DNA of 64,000 nucleotides, from assembly GCF_031987975.1 (NCBI RefSeq), contig NZ_DALZYX010000006.1, forward strand, positions 307,077-371,076, written 5' to 3'. The position numbers and the translations under genes were made by a program. The first letter of the stretch is position 1. Each line of letters opens with the position of its first letter. Below, in pieces: positions 16,975 through 25,371 of the stretch. Source of the stretch: Pseudescherichia sp031987975. GTDB lineage: Bacteria; Pseudomonadota; Gammaproteobacteria; Enterobacterales; Enterobacteriaceae. The notes beneath the pieces are model-generated. The model saw nothing but the letters and a program-made list of their open reading frames with translations, ran no database searches and was not told the DNA's origin.

Positions 16975-16999
16975 GCCCCCGCCTGTCGGGGGCTTTTTT
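16975..16999 (+). terminator. yhcN terminator
   Basis: GCCCCCG-loop-CGGGGGC stem followed by six T; convergent yhcO ends 17 bp further on. Confidence 0.9.
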
Positions 17000-17015
17000 A
17001 TGCCTGCTCATTACC

Positions 17016-17294
17016 TCAGGCGCGCACGTTAAAGCGCAGCATACCTCCCAGCTCCTCTTCGGCTTCGTCAAAGAGCAGGATCAACGCTCCAAAACGGCGA
17101 CGCTGTTTTTCATGAAGGTGCACAAACTCGATTTCAAGCGGCATCGGCAATATGTCATCCTCACCGGTTACCACTTCCCACAGCGAGTCCAGATTATTCA
17201 CCTTTGCTTTTTCAATATTAAACGCACGGCAAAATTCGCGATAAAAGGCGTTCTGGTCGTCAATTTCATCGAAATCAAACGTGTAGATATTCAT
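17016..17294 (-). CDS. yhcO: Barstar-family protein YhcO
   Basis: 92 residues (90 in E. coli), of the barstar (RNase inhibitor) fold family, starting MNIYTFDFDEI and containing 'VNNLDSLWEVVTGE' and 'RRFGALILLFDEAEEEL'. No barnase-like gene is adjacent. Physiological role unknown in the family's enteric members. It lies between an extra aldehyde dehydrogenase and convergent yhcN. Confidence 0.93.
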   Translation of the reverse strand: MNIYTFDFDEIDDQNAFYREFCRAFNIEKAKVNNLDSLWEVVTGEDDILPMPLEIEFVHLHEKQRRRFGALILLFDEAEEELGGMLRFNVRA

Positions 17295-17315
17295 TATTCG
17301 CCACCCTGCCTAAGA

Positions 17316-17333
17316 GGGCGGCTTTCGCCGCCC
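17316..17333. terminator. Hairpin between aldehyde dehydrogenase and yhcO
   Basis: 7-bp stem GGGCGGC / GCCGCCC with a TTTC loop and no T-run on either strand. It may separate expression of the two minus-strand genes; weak as a terminator. Confidence 0.4.
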
Positions 17334-17338
17334 AGCGT

Positions 17339-18793
17339 TTATAATCCTCCGAGATGAAGAGTTTTAACCTCCAGATACTCCTCTAATCCCAGCACCGATC
17401 CTTCGCGGCCCAGGCCCGACTCTTTCACCCCGCCAAACGGTCCCAGCTCGGTAGATACCGCGCACTCGTTAACACCAATCATCCCGGCCTCCAGCGCCTG
17501 CGAGACGCGGAAGACGCGCTGTAGGTTTTGGGTATAGAAGTAGGCCGCGAGGCCAAACGGCGTATCGTTGGCGCGATGAATGACTTCATCCTCGGTAGTA
17601 AAGCGGAAGCAGGCGGCTACTGGCCCGAAAGTCTCCTCTGACGCTAGCTTCATGCTATCGCTACAGTTAGTCAGCACCGTTGGCTGCCAGAAGTTGCCCC
17701 CCAGCGCGTGGGCTTTACCGCCCGCCAGCGCCGTTGCGCCTTTGGCAATCGCGTCCTCGACGTGCTCGCGCACCTTATCCACCGCTGTCGGTTCGATAAG
17801 CGGCCCGACGACGACGCCATCCTCCATGCCGTTACCTACCTTCAGGGCATTAACCCGCTCGGCAAGCTTGTTCACGAATGCGTCATAGACGGCTTCATGA
17901 ATATAGAAACGGTTAACGCTGACGCATACCTGCCCGGCGTTGCGGAATTTATTGGCAATCGCCCCCTCGACGGCAGCATCAATGTCCGCATCGTCAAAAA
18001 CAATATAGGGCGCGTTGCCTCCCAGCTCCATCGACACCTTTTTCATGGTTTCAGCAGCATTGCGCACCAGCGTTTTACCTACCGCCGTCGAACCGGTGAA
18101 GGAGATTTTACGCACCTGCGGGCTGGCCATGATCGCATCGCTGATCTCAGCGGTGGTGCCCGCCACGGCGTTGAGTACCCCGTCCGGAACGCCCGCTTTT
18201 TTCGCCAGCTGTACCAGAGCAAAAGCGCTAAGCGGCGTATTGTTAGCGGGCTTGATGACGCCGGTACAGCCTGCGGCCAGCGCGGGTCCCAGCTTACGAG
18301 TGAGCATCGCCATCGGGAAGTTCCACGGCGTAATGGCCGCAACGACGCCAATCGGCTCGCGGGTCGCCAGAATGCGCGAGCCGGGTTTGATTTGTGGGAT
18401 AATCTCACCGTTGGCGCGTTTCGCCTCTTCGGCGAACCACTGAATAAAGCTGGCGGCGTACTCGACCTCGCCCTCCGCCTCTTTCAGCGGTTTGCCCTGC
18501 TCGCTGGTCATCAGCTGTCCCAGCCAGGTTTTATTCTCAATGATTAGCGAGTACCAGCGGTAGAGAATAGTGGAGCGCTCTTTCGCGGTTTTTGCTCGCC
18601 AGGCCGGGAACGCACGCGCGGCAGCGGCAATCGCCTCCTCGGTCTCTTTTTTACCTGCTTTAGCGACCTTCGCGATCGTTTCGCCCGTTGCCGGGTTAGT
18701 TACGTCAAAGGTGTTATCCAGCGTTTTCCATACGCCGTCTACAAAATAGCCTGTCTGAAAAAGCGCATTGTCCTGAAGTGCCTGGGTTGCCAT
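17339..18793 (-). CDS. NAD(P)-dependent aldehyde dehydrogenase, succinate-semialdehyde dehydrogenase-like
   Basis: 484 residues, full-length ALDH superfamily. 'TPWNFPMAML' and 'FTGSTAVGK' bind cofactor; the general-base Glu is in 'ELGGNAPYIVFDDAD' and the catalytic Cys in 'RNAGQVCVSVNRFY'. It resembles GabD over its whole length but is distinct from GabD, so succinate semialdehyde is plausible, not proven. E. coli K-12 has no gene here. A good SD (GGGAGGA) precedes the ATG, and a minus-strand terminator upstream (18839-18866) isolates it from aaeXAB. A link to aromatic-acid or aldehyde detoxification with the neighbouring efflux pump is speculation. Confidence 0.88.
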   Translation of the reverse strand: MATQALQDNALFQTGYFVDGVWKTLDNTFDVTNPATGETIAKVAKAGKKETEEAIAAAARAFPAWRAKTAKERSTILYRWYSLIIENKTWLGQLMTSEQGKPLKEAEGEVEYAASFIQWFAEEAKRANGEIIPQIKPGSRILATREPIGVVAAITPWNFPMAMLTRKLGPALAAGCTGVIKPANNTPLSAFALVQLAKKAGVPDGVLNAVAGTTAEISDAIMASPQVRKISFTGSTAVGKTLVRNAAETMKKVSMELGGNAPYIVFDDADIDAAVEGAIANKFRNAGQVCVSVNRFYIHEAVYDAFVNKLAERVNALKVGNGMEDGVVVGPLIEPTAVDKVREHVEDAIAKGATALAGGKAHALGGNFWQPTVLTNCSDSMKLASEETFGPVAACFRFTTEDEVIHRANDTPFGLAAYFYTQNLQRVFRVSQALEAGMIGVNECAVSTELGPFGGVKESGLGREGSVLGLEEYLEVKTLHLGGL

Positions 18794-18838
18794 GCGTCCT
18801 CCCGATCCCCATGAATGAATGACTTTGCTAAGTATAGC

Positions 18839-18866
18839 TATAAAAAAACCGACGCTTCTGGCGTCG
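18839..18866 (-). terminator. Terminator downstream of aaeXAB and the structured element
   Basis: On the minus strand a CGACGC-CAGAA-GCGTCG hairpin is followed by a run of seven T. It would stop minus-strand transcripts coming through 18.9-19.5 kb before they reach the aldehyde dehydrogenase. Confidence 0.8.
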
Positions 18867-18908
18867 TTAGCTGGGGGAAAAGGGAAGTATATGGCTCCAG
18901 TGAATCTG

Positions 18909-19487
18909 TTCCGTTCACCTCATGCCGGGCACCACATATAACGGTCGTCACACGTGAACGGGGTAAGGGGGCCACCGCGGCCCCCTTATCGATCCCCGCG
19001 GCCCCGCAGGGAAACCGGTGCTGCGCACTGCGCTCACCTCCCGTCCGGCTGACCGACGGCCGGCTCGACTCGACGTCGTGTCTCGTTTCGCCTCTGGCCG
19101 CCCTCCCTGGCGTCCAGTCCTTGTCATCCGGTCTCCGGTTCGCCGGTTTCAGCGGGGACTCAACACCTCGCTGTGAGACCTTACTCCACAGCAACAAAGA
19201 AATTGCTGTAGGCTCGGTGTTAAAGCGAGGTGTTGGGTCCGGCTGAAAATCGCCGAGGCGTTCACTTCTGGCCGGGGCAGCCCGCATGGATGCGGGCTGA
19301 GGGCGTGCCTTACAGGGAAGTTACCTCACGCCCGACCCGGAAGCCGGAAGGGATAAGCCGAGCAATCCGCAAAGCGGCGATTTTCCTGGCCGGGAGCCCG
19401 GGTCGCCAGGGTGGTGGCGGCGAGCCACCCTGGCACGTTCACGTGTGCAGGGTTTTGATATGAGCAAAATGTATGAAGTGAACGGAA
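18909..19487. mobile_element. Structured GC-rich inverted-repeat element, unidentified
   Basis: A 579-bp non-coding block with matched ends. Outer blocks TTCCGTTCAC (18909-18918) and GTGAACGGAA (19478-19487), and inner blocks CACACGTGAACG (18949-18960) and CGTTCACGTGTG (19436-19447), are perfect inverted pairs, and the 30-nt spacer between blocks is the same length on both sides, giving 52-bp arms. Inside are at least five strong hairpins: 18964-18988, a long one at 19156-19240 with 16/17 paired bases at its base and an inner ACAGCAA/TTGCTGT stem, 19279-19298, 19301-19333 and 19405-19434. It is visibly richer in GC than its flanks. It could be a transposase-less element (MITE-like) or one large structured RNA in the aaeXAB 3' region. 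No target-site duplication was found. Confidence 0.6.
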
Positions 19488-19549
19488 ACTACAGCACATC
19501 CGCATATTCCTCCCATCCCTCCAATAAAAATGCCAGCTATCTTAACTGA
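19460..19549 (+). CDS. Possible 29-residue ORF across the element border
   Basis: ATG-to-TGA frame coding MSKMYEVNGNYSTSAY and 13 more residues, rich in Ser, Asn and Tyr, with an AGGG about 8 bases before the ATG. It starts in the right arm of the inverted-repeat element and ends 13 bp before the aaeB stop. No homologue recognised. It may well be chance; listed because no longer gene occupies the spot. Confidence 0.2.
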   Translation: MSKMYEVNGNYSTSAYSSHPSNKNASYLN

Positions 19550-19562
19550 CTGACATTACAAA

Positions 19563-21530
19563 TTAACGAGTAGTCAATGCAGACTGGTATTTGTGGAGCA
19601 CATCCACCAGCCTTTTCACCGGATGGGTCACCTGCTCCGGCGCATCCCAGGCGCGGAGTTTCTCCTGGTACACCTCAAGCTCCTCCAGCAGCTGGCTGAA
19701 GTGGCGGCGGCGCGACTCATCGCTACGGGCAGAGATGACGCTATCGGCCGTGCGGCGTAGCTGACGGTGGAAGGCAGAGAGATCCGCATTCACCGGGATC
19801 GGCGCATCACGCAGGCGCTGGTGGGCAATAATCATAGTTAACGCCAGACGGAATTTGCCCACGTCCCCAGGAAACTTGTTCAGCAGTAAAAAGAGCTGCT
19901 GATAGAGCGCAGGCAGATGGTTCTCTCTGCGTCTCGCCGTGTTGGTGGTCAGCGCCGAGACCGCCGCTGAGACGAACTGGTTCAGCAGCACGCGGCCAGT
20001 ACGTGCCCGGGAGTTATCCCGCACCAGCAGGATCACCAGCAGCGCCAGCACGCAGCCGACAATCTGCCCTAATGCGCTATCGAGGAAGCGGTTGAACTCG
20101 AAGGTCATTGGGTTATCCAGCACCAGGATGTTAATGGTGCTCGCCAACGCTCCCAGCGATCCCAGCCGCCGCTTCTGCACCTCGATACCGATAAAGAAGG
20201 CCAGCACCGCGAGGCTGATGCAGAGCAGCAGCATGCTTTGCTGGGTGGCAGGCATAACCACCAGAAAGTAGAAGGCTCCGATGGGCAGCGCCGCCAGCGT
20301 GCCGTAGACAAAGTCCATCGCTACCATCCGCGGATTCGGCAGGCGCATCGCCAGCGAGGTGACCACCGCAATCATGATCATCGCCCCGCTGCCCGAGGTC
20401 CAACCGGTCCAGAGCCAAAACAGGGTACCGACCATACAGGAGAGCGTGGTGCGCCAGAAGTTGACCATCGCATGGTGCCGCTCTGCCGATTCTGCTTTTA
20501 CCACCGCCTCGGTGCGCAGCACCTCCTCTTCGGTGGCGCTGATGCGGGTATTGCCGATCACCCCACGCTTAAGCAGCAGAAAGCGCGTCGCCGCGCCCAC
20601 CCAGCTATAGATAGCGATCGGCGTATCGCGCTCGCCGGTCCAGGCAATCACCCTCCGCATCCGCTTGAGCTGCTTATGAACGTCCTGCACCGTCTCTACC
20701 GGCGTGGCGAACAGCTCCCGGAACGTATCGGTCACCATCTCCGGACGCGACTGCTGCATCAGCCAGGTTTCACACGCCTGGGTAATCAAAGTCAGTGACA
20801 GGGTATTAATAACCTTCAGACGGCGGTTGGCCCGCGTCCAGCGCGACGACTCCATATTGAGGTTGGTGCGCATCCCCTCCAGAGCGGTGGTACGCCGCAC
20901 CAGCGCCCCCCAGGCCTTATCCATCTCATCGCCGTCGCCATGCTGCACGCAGAGCTGCATCAGCTGGTACTGCGCCAGCAGCAGGCTGTCCAGCTCGCGG
21001 TCGATCTCCTGCTTCACCGAGCGCGGCGAGAAGAGCAGATCGGCCACGATAGCGCAGACGATACCGATGACGATTTCGCTGCAGCGCTCAACGGCGAACT
21101 GCGGGGTCAGCAGCGGTTCGGTCTGGACGGTAATGACGATAATCAGCGCGGTGTAGCCCGACAGCCCCCAGGCGTAGGAGTTTTCAACCCGCACCAGCGA
21201 GGAGACCCAGGTGCAGAAGCCCGCCCAGAGGCAGCAGACCATCAGCATTACCAACGGGGCGCGGATCATGCCGATGATCATTACCAGGGCGGCAAAGCAG
21301 CCGATAAAGGTCCCGGCGATACGCAGCATTCCCCGGTAGCGGATCGCTCCCGAATAGGGTTCGCCCCCGGCGGCAAAGGCCGGACCGGCGGCGACAATCG
21401 CCGCGGTCAGTACCGCCCAGCGCGGCGTTTCCAGATTAAAGTGGAAGCCCACAAACAGCGCCAGCACGATTGCGCAGGCCAGCTTGATGGCAAAGCGCAC
21501 GTGCTGGTTGGCAATGGAGAAGATACCCAT
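19563..21530 (-). CDS. aaeB: p-Hydroxybenzoic acid efflux pump subunit AaeB
   Basis: 655 residues, as in E. coli. An inner-membrane protein of the FUSC/aromatic acid exporter family: two blocks of about five hydrophobic helices (N-terminal, and again around residues 350-500) separated by cytoplasmic regions. With AaeA it exports p-hydroxybenzoate and related aromatic carboxylic acids. It starts 5 bp after the aaeA stop; gene order aaeX-aaeA-aaeB. Confidence 0.96.
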   Translation of the reverse strand: MGIFSIANQHVRFAIKLACAIVLALFVGFHFNLETPRWAVLTAAIVAAGPAFAAGGEPYSGAIRYRGMLRIAGTFIGCFAALVMIIGMIRAPLVMLMVCCLWAGFCTWVSSLVRVENSYAWGLSGYTALIIVITVQTEPLLTPQFAVERCSEIVIGIVCAIVADLLFSPRSVKQEIDRELDSLLLAQYQLMQLCVQHGDGDEMDKAWGALVRRTTALEGMRTNLNMESSRWTRANRRLKVINTLSLTLITQACETWLMQQSRPEMVTDTFRELFATPVETVQDVHKQLKRMRRVIAWTGERDTPIAIYSWVGAATRFLLLKRGVIGNTRISATEEEVLRTEAVVKAESAERHHAMVNFWRTTLSCMVGTLFWLWTGWTSGSGAMIMIAVVTSLAMRLPNPRMVAMDFVYGTLAALPIGAFYFLVVMPATQQSMLLLCISLAVLAFFIGIEVQKRRLGSLGALASTINILVLDNPMTFEFNRFLDSALGQIVGCVLALLVILLVRDNSRARTGRVLLNQFVSAAVSALTTNTARRRENHLPALYQQLFLLLNKFPGDVGKFRLALTMIIAHQRLRDAPIPVNADLSAFHRQLRRTADSVISARSDESRRRHFSQLLEELEVYQEKLRAWDAPEQVTHPVKRLVDVLHKYQSALTTR

Positions 21531-21535
21531 TGTGG

Positions 21536-22468
21536 TTAGCCCATCTCACGCAGACGGTGCGCCAGCTTACGGAAGAAGGAGTCCTGGCTGGCATCCCGAT
21601 CGTTCTCCCCGGTGATCACCACCGTCGCGGTGGTGCCCGCTGGCCACAGGTTACCCGGCTGGCTATCGAGGCGGATACGCACCGGCACGCGCTGCGCCAG
21701 GCGAACCCACTCAAGGTTAGAGTCGATGGTTGCCATCCCTTTGGCGTCGCGGCTGCTGCTGGCGTTGGTCACCCCGGCGGCGATGCTGTCTACCGTGCCT
21801 TTCAATACCTGATTACTGCCCAGCGGCGTGATCTCGGTGCGATAGCCGGGGCGCACGCCCTCCAGCTTGGTCTCTTCCATATAGGCCAGTACGTAGAAGG
21901 AGTCATGTTTTACCAGCGCCACCGCCGTTGAACCACGGGTGATAAACTCCCCGGTATAGACGTTAAGGTTGGTTACCCAGCCGGCGGACGGGGCACGGAT
22001 GACCGTGCGCTCCAGATCCAGCTTCGCCATATCGCGGGTGGCCTCAGCTTTTGCCAGCTGATGGAGTACGGTTTGCAGAACGTTATTCGCCTGGTCAATC
22101 TCTTCCCGGGACATCGCCTGGATGCCTAACTTGTTGCGCCGTCCGGCTTCCCGGCGTTTTTCCGTTGCCAGCGCCTGGTAGTAGGCGACATCCGCCTCGG
22201 CCTCTTCCAACGCTTTTTGATAGCGCGGCTGGTCGATGGTAAAGAGCACCTGGTCTTTCTTCACCAGCTGGTTATCATGGACCTTGACGTCGGTAATCAG
22301 CCCGGCGACGTCAGGGGCGATAGCCACCACGTCGGCGCTAAAGCGGGCATCACGCGTCCAGGGGGACTCAGTGTAGTAGACCCAGGCACGAAAAATAGCG
22401 ATGAAAGCCAGCATCACCAGAATCACGGTAATGGCGGTACGGGAGATATTTTTTATAAACGTTTTCAC
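21536..22468 (-). CDS. aaeA: p-Hydroxybenzoic acid efflux pump subunit AaeA
   Basis: 310 residues from a GTG start at 22466-22468 (read KTFIKNISRTAITV after Met), with SD GAGG 5 bases before it; the frame is open further upstream into aaeX, but this gives the E. coli length. Membrane-fusion (HlyD/EmrA-like) protein: N-terminal TM helix (about 12-29), lipoyl-like half 'VAIAPDVAGLITDVKVHDNQ', coiled-coil hairpin, and second half 'RAPSAGWVTNLNVYTGEFI'. It is the periplasmic adaptor for AaeB. Confidence 0.95.
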   Translation of the reverse strand: MKTFIKNISRTAITVILVMLAFIAIFRAWVYYTESPWTRDARFSADVVAIAPDVAGLITDVKVHDNQLVKKDQVLFTIDQPRYQKALEEAEADVAYYQALATEKRREAGRRNKLGIQAMSREEIDQANNVLQTVLHQLAKAEATRDMAKLDLERTVIRAPSAGWVTNLNVYTGEFITRGSTAVALVKHDSFYVLAYMEETKLEGVRPGYRTEITPLGSNQVLKGTVDSIAAGVTNASSSRDAKGMATIDSNLEWVRLAQRVPVRIRLDSQPGNLWPAGTTATVVITGENDRDASQDSFFRKLAHRLREMG

Positions 22469-22475
22469 ATCAACC

Positions 22476-22679
22476 TCAGACGAACAGGCGCGACAATAAA
22501 TAGAACAGGCAGCAGTAGAGCGCTGTATTGAACAGGGCTGGATGCCAGACAAAATCGTAGATCCCGGTAGGGATCAGCACGCGGCGCACCAGCCAGAAGA
22601 GGGCCAGCGATAACAGTAGCTCGAAGAATATCGGCGGGAACGACAGGCCGAAGACCACGATAACGGGAAACAGACTCAT
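22476..22679 (-). CDS. aaeX: AaeX, small membrane protein (DUF1656)
   Basis: 67 residues from MSLFPVIVVFG, with two hydrophobic segments and the family motif 'PTGIYDFVWHPALFNTALY'. An ATG 15 codons upstream is in frame but lies outside the family length. First gene of aaeXAB, 7 bp before aaeA. Role in efflux not defined. Confidence 0.93.
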   Translation of the reverse strand: MSLFPVIVVFGLSFPPIFFELLLSLALFWLVRRVLIPTGIYDFVWHPALFNTALYCCLFYLLSRLFV

Positions 22680-22859
22680 GTTGACCTTGATTAGAGAGCG
22701 TGCAGGCGATGGTTTATTATTCACGTCACCGCAGGAATAAGGGCCAGAGGGGCCGGGCGAGAGTGACGTGTCTATTACTCAGCTAACAGTATTTTAGCGT
22801 AACTGTTATGTTGTTATCTATATTGTGTTATCTAAATCACTTTTAAGCCAGAGTGAACA

Positions 22860-23789
22860 ATGGAAAGATTAAAACGCATGTCGGTGTTTGCCAAAGTGGT
22901 TGAAATGGGTTCATTCACCGCCGCTGCCCGACAGCTACAGATGAGCGTCTCCTCCATCAGCCAGATCGTTGCCAGGCTGGAAGATGAGTTACAGGTTAAG
23001 CTGCTCAACCGCAGCACCCGCAGCCTGGCCCTGACGGAAGCGGGCAAGATCTACTATCAGGGCTGCCGCCGCATGCTGCACGAGGCGCAGGACGTGCATG
23101 AACAGCTCTACGCATTTAACAATACCCCTATCGGTACCCTGCGCATCGGCTGCTCATCCACCATGGCGCAGAACGTGCTCGCCAAAATGACCGCCAGGAT
23201 GCTGCACGACTACCCCGGCCTGGCGGTGGATCTGGTTACCGGCATCCCGGCCCCGGATCTGATTGCCGACGGGCTGGACGTAGTGATCCGCGTGGGCGCG
23301 CTACAGGATTCGAGCCTCTTCTCCCGCCGCCTGGGGGCGATGCCGATGGTGGTGTGCGCGGCAAAAAGCTATCTGGCGCAGTACGGCGTGCCGGAAAAGC
23401 CAGCCGATCTCGTCAACCACTCATGGCTAGAGTATAGCGTGCGCCCCGACAATGAGTTTGAGCTGGTAGCACCAGAGGGATTATCGACAAAAATAGTTCC
23501 CCAAGGCCGCTTTGTTACCAACGATCCCATGACCCTCACCCGCTGGCTGACGGTCGGTGCGGGAGTCGCCTACGTACCGCTGATGTGGGTGATCGAAGAG
23601 ATCAACCGCGGCAAGCTGGAGATCCTCTTTCCGCGCTACCAGTCGGATCCGCGCCCGGTCTATGCCCTCTATACCGAGAAGGATAAGCTGCCGCTGAAGG
23701 TGCAGGTCTGCATTGATGCGCTGACAGACTACTTTGTCGAGGTATCGCAGGTGTTTCAGGCGATGCGCGGGCGCGCAAAAGAGAAATGA
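22860..23789 (+). CDS. aaeR: LysR-family activator AaeR
   Basis: 309 residues. The N-terminal winged helix contains 'SFTAAARQLQMSVSSISQIV', followed by the linker helix and a periplasmic-binding-protein-like effector domain. Divergent from aaeXAB across 180 bp, as in E. coli, where it activates the pump genes in response to aromatic carboxylic acids. Confidence 0.96.
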   Translation: MERLKRMSVFAKVVEMGSFTAAARQLQMSVSSISQIVARLEDELQVKLLNRSTRSLALTEAGKIYYQGCRRMLHEAQDVHEQLYAFNNTPIGTLRIGCSSTMAQNVLAKMTARMLHDYPGLAVDLVTGIPAPDLIADGLDVVIRVGALQDSSLFSRRLGAMPMVVCAAKSYLAQYGVPEKPADLVNHSWLEYSVRPDNEFELVAPEGLSTKIVPQGRFVTNDPMTLTRWLTVGAGVAYVPLMWVIEEINRGKLEILFPRYQSDPRPVYALYTEKDKLPLKVQVCIDALTDYFVEVSQVFQAMRGRAKEK

Positions 23790-23835
23790 CGGGATTTCCT
23801 GCCGGGCATCGCCGGCAGGAAAACGTGGGCAGGCG

Positions 23836-25281
23836 TTAGGCCGTGCCGCCCACGGTTAAGTTGTCTACCTTCAGCGTTGGCTGACCCACGCCCACCGGCA
23901 GGCTCTGTCCCTCTTTGCCGCAGACGCCAACGCCGCTGTCGAGCTTGAGATCGTTGCCGACCATCGAGATCTGCTGCATGGCCTCAATGCCGGAGCCGAT
24001 AAGGGTCGCGCCTTTTACCGGCGTCGTCACCTTGCCATTCTCAATCAGGTAGGCTTCCGAAGTGGAGAAGACAAACTTGCCGGAGGTGATGTCCACCTGG
24101 CCGCCGCCAAAGTTCGGGGCAAAGATCCCGTACTCTACCGACTCGATGATCTCCTGCGGGGTCGATTTTCCGGCCAGCATATAGGTATTGGTCATGCGCG
24201 GCATCGGCAGGTGCGCGTAGGATTCACGTCGGCCGTTGCCGGTCGGGGCTACGCCCATCAGGCGCGCGTTAAGCTTGTCCTGCATGTAGCCTTTCAGGAT
24301 GCCGTTTTCGATCAGCACGTTGTACTGGCCCGGCGTGCCTTCATCGTCGATGGCGATGGAGCCTCGGCGGTTCATCATGGTGCCATCATCGACAACGGTG
24401 CAGAGTTCAGAGGCCACCAGCTCACCCATCTGACCGCTGAAGACCGAGGTACCGCGACGGTTAAAGTCCCCTTCCAGGCCGTGACCTACCGCCTCATGCA
24501 GCAGCACGCCCGGCCAGCCCGCGCCCAGCACCACCGGCAGCGTACCCGCCGGAGCCGCCACCGCAGAGAGGTTTACCAGCGCCATGCGCACTGCCTCTTT
24601 GGCCCAGGCGTCCGCACGCGCTTCGCCGTCGGCGTCGCTGAGGAACCACTCGTAGCCAAAACGCCCGCCGCCGCCGCTGGAGCCGCGCTCGCGTTTACCC
24701 TCATCTTCCACCTGCACGCTGACCGACAGGCGCACCAGCGGGCGAACGTCCGCCGCCAGGGTGCCGTCAGTGGCCGCGACGAGGATCAGCTCATAGACGC
24801 CGGTCAGGCTGGCAGTGACCTCCTGCACGCGCTTGTCGGCGGCACGGGCCACGTTGTTGACCCGACGCAGGATGTCCAGCTTCTCTTCCCGGCTCATGCT
24901 CTGGAGCGGATCGACGCTGGTGTAGAGCGCGCTGTGCTCTACCGCGCCGAGGGTCTGCACCCGGCCATCGCCAGCGTCGCGGACGATGGTTCGTGCAGCC
25001 TGGGCGCTCTGCTCCAGGGCCAGCAGGCTGATCTGATCGGCATAGGCAAAGCCGGTCTTCTCGCCGCTGACGGCGCGCACGCCCACACCCTGGTCGATAT
25101 GGTAAGAGCCATCTTTAATGATGTTATCTTCTAAAACCCAGGATTCGTGATAGCTCGACTGGAAATAGAGATCGCCGTAGTCGAGACGGCGCTCGGCCAG
25201 CTGGCCGAGGATGGAAAACAGATCCTGATGGCTCAGGCCGTTTGCCGCGAGTAATTGTTCACTAACCAGGTTCAAACTCAT
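23836..25281 (-). CDS. tldD: Metalloprotease subunit TldD
   Basis: 481 residues. The zinc motif HExxxH of the TldD/PmbA family is present as 'LLHEAVGHGLEGD'. With TldE (PmbA) it forms a heterodimer that unfolds and trims peptides, including microcin B17 precursor and the CcdA antitoxin. It lies 90 bp after yhdP. Confidence 0.97.
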   Translation of the reverse strand: MSLNLVSEQLLAANGLSHQDLFSILGQLAERRLDYGDLYFQSSYHESWVLEDNIIKDGSYHIDQGVGVRAVSGEKTGFAYADQISLLALEQSAQAARTIVRDAGDGRVQTLGAVEHSALYTSVDPLQSMSREEKLDILRRVNNVARAADKRVQEVTASLTGVYELILVAATDGTLAADVRPLVRLSVSVQVEDEGKRERGSSGGGGRFGYEWFLSDADGEARADAWAKEAVRMALVNLSAVAAPAGTLPVVLGAGWPGVLLHEAVGHGLEGDFNRRGTSVFSGQMGELVASELCTVVDDGTMMNRRGSIAIDDEGTPGQYNVLIENGILKGYMQDKLNARLMGVAPTGNGRRESYAHLPMPRMTNTYMLAGKSTPQEIIESVEYGIFAPNFGGGQVDITSGKFVFSTSEAYLIENGKVTTPVKGATLIGSGIEAMQQISMVGNDLKLDSGVGVCGKEGQSLPVGVGQPTLKVDNLTVGGTA

Positions 25282-25371
25282 CGTTTTGCTACTCTCAGGT
25301 TGCCGCGCTTGGCGGTTAAAAATTTGTATCTATTGAGAGTGAGGCAATTCGCTCAACTCGTCAAATCATTG

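Noticed and set aside
17316..17333. Strong intrinsic terminator between aldehyde dehydrogenase and yhdO-type gene yhcO
   Set aside because: Good stem but no T-run on either strand, so kept only as a weak hairpin.
18838..19287. 149-codon minus-strand ORF and a 143-codon plus-strand ORF in the structured element
   Set aside because: Both run through perfect hairpins and end in or near the terminator; composition follows GC content and neither resembles a protein.
18949..19447. Composite transposon or insertion sequence
   Set aside because: No transposase frame inside and no target duplication found, so only a non-autonomous element or structured RNA remains possible.
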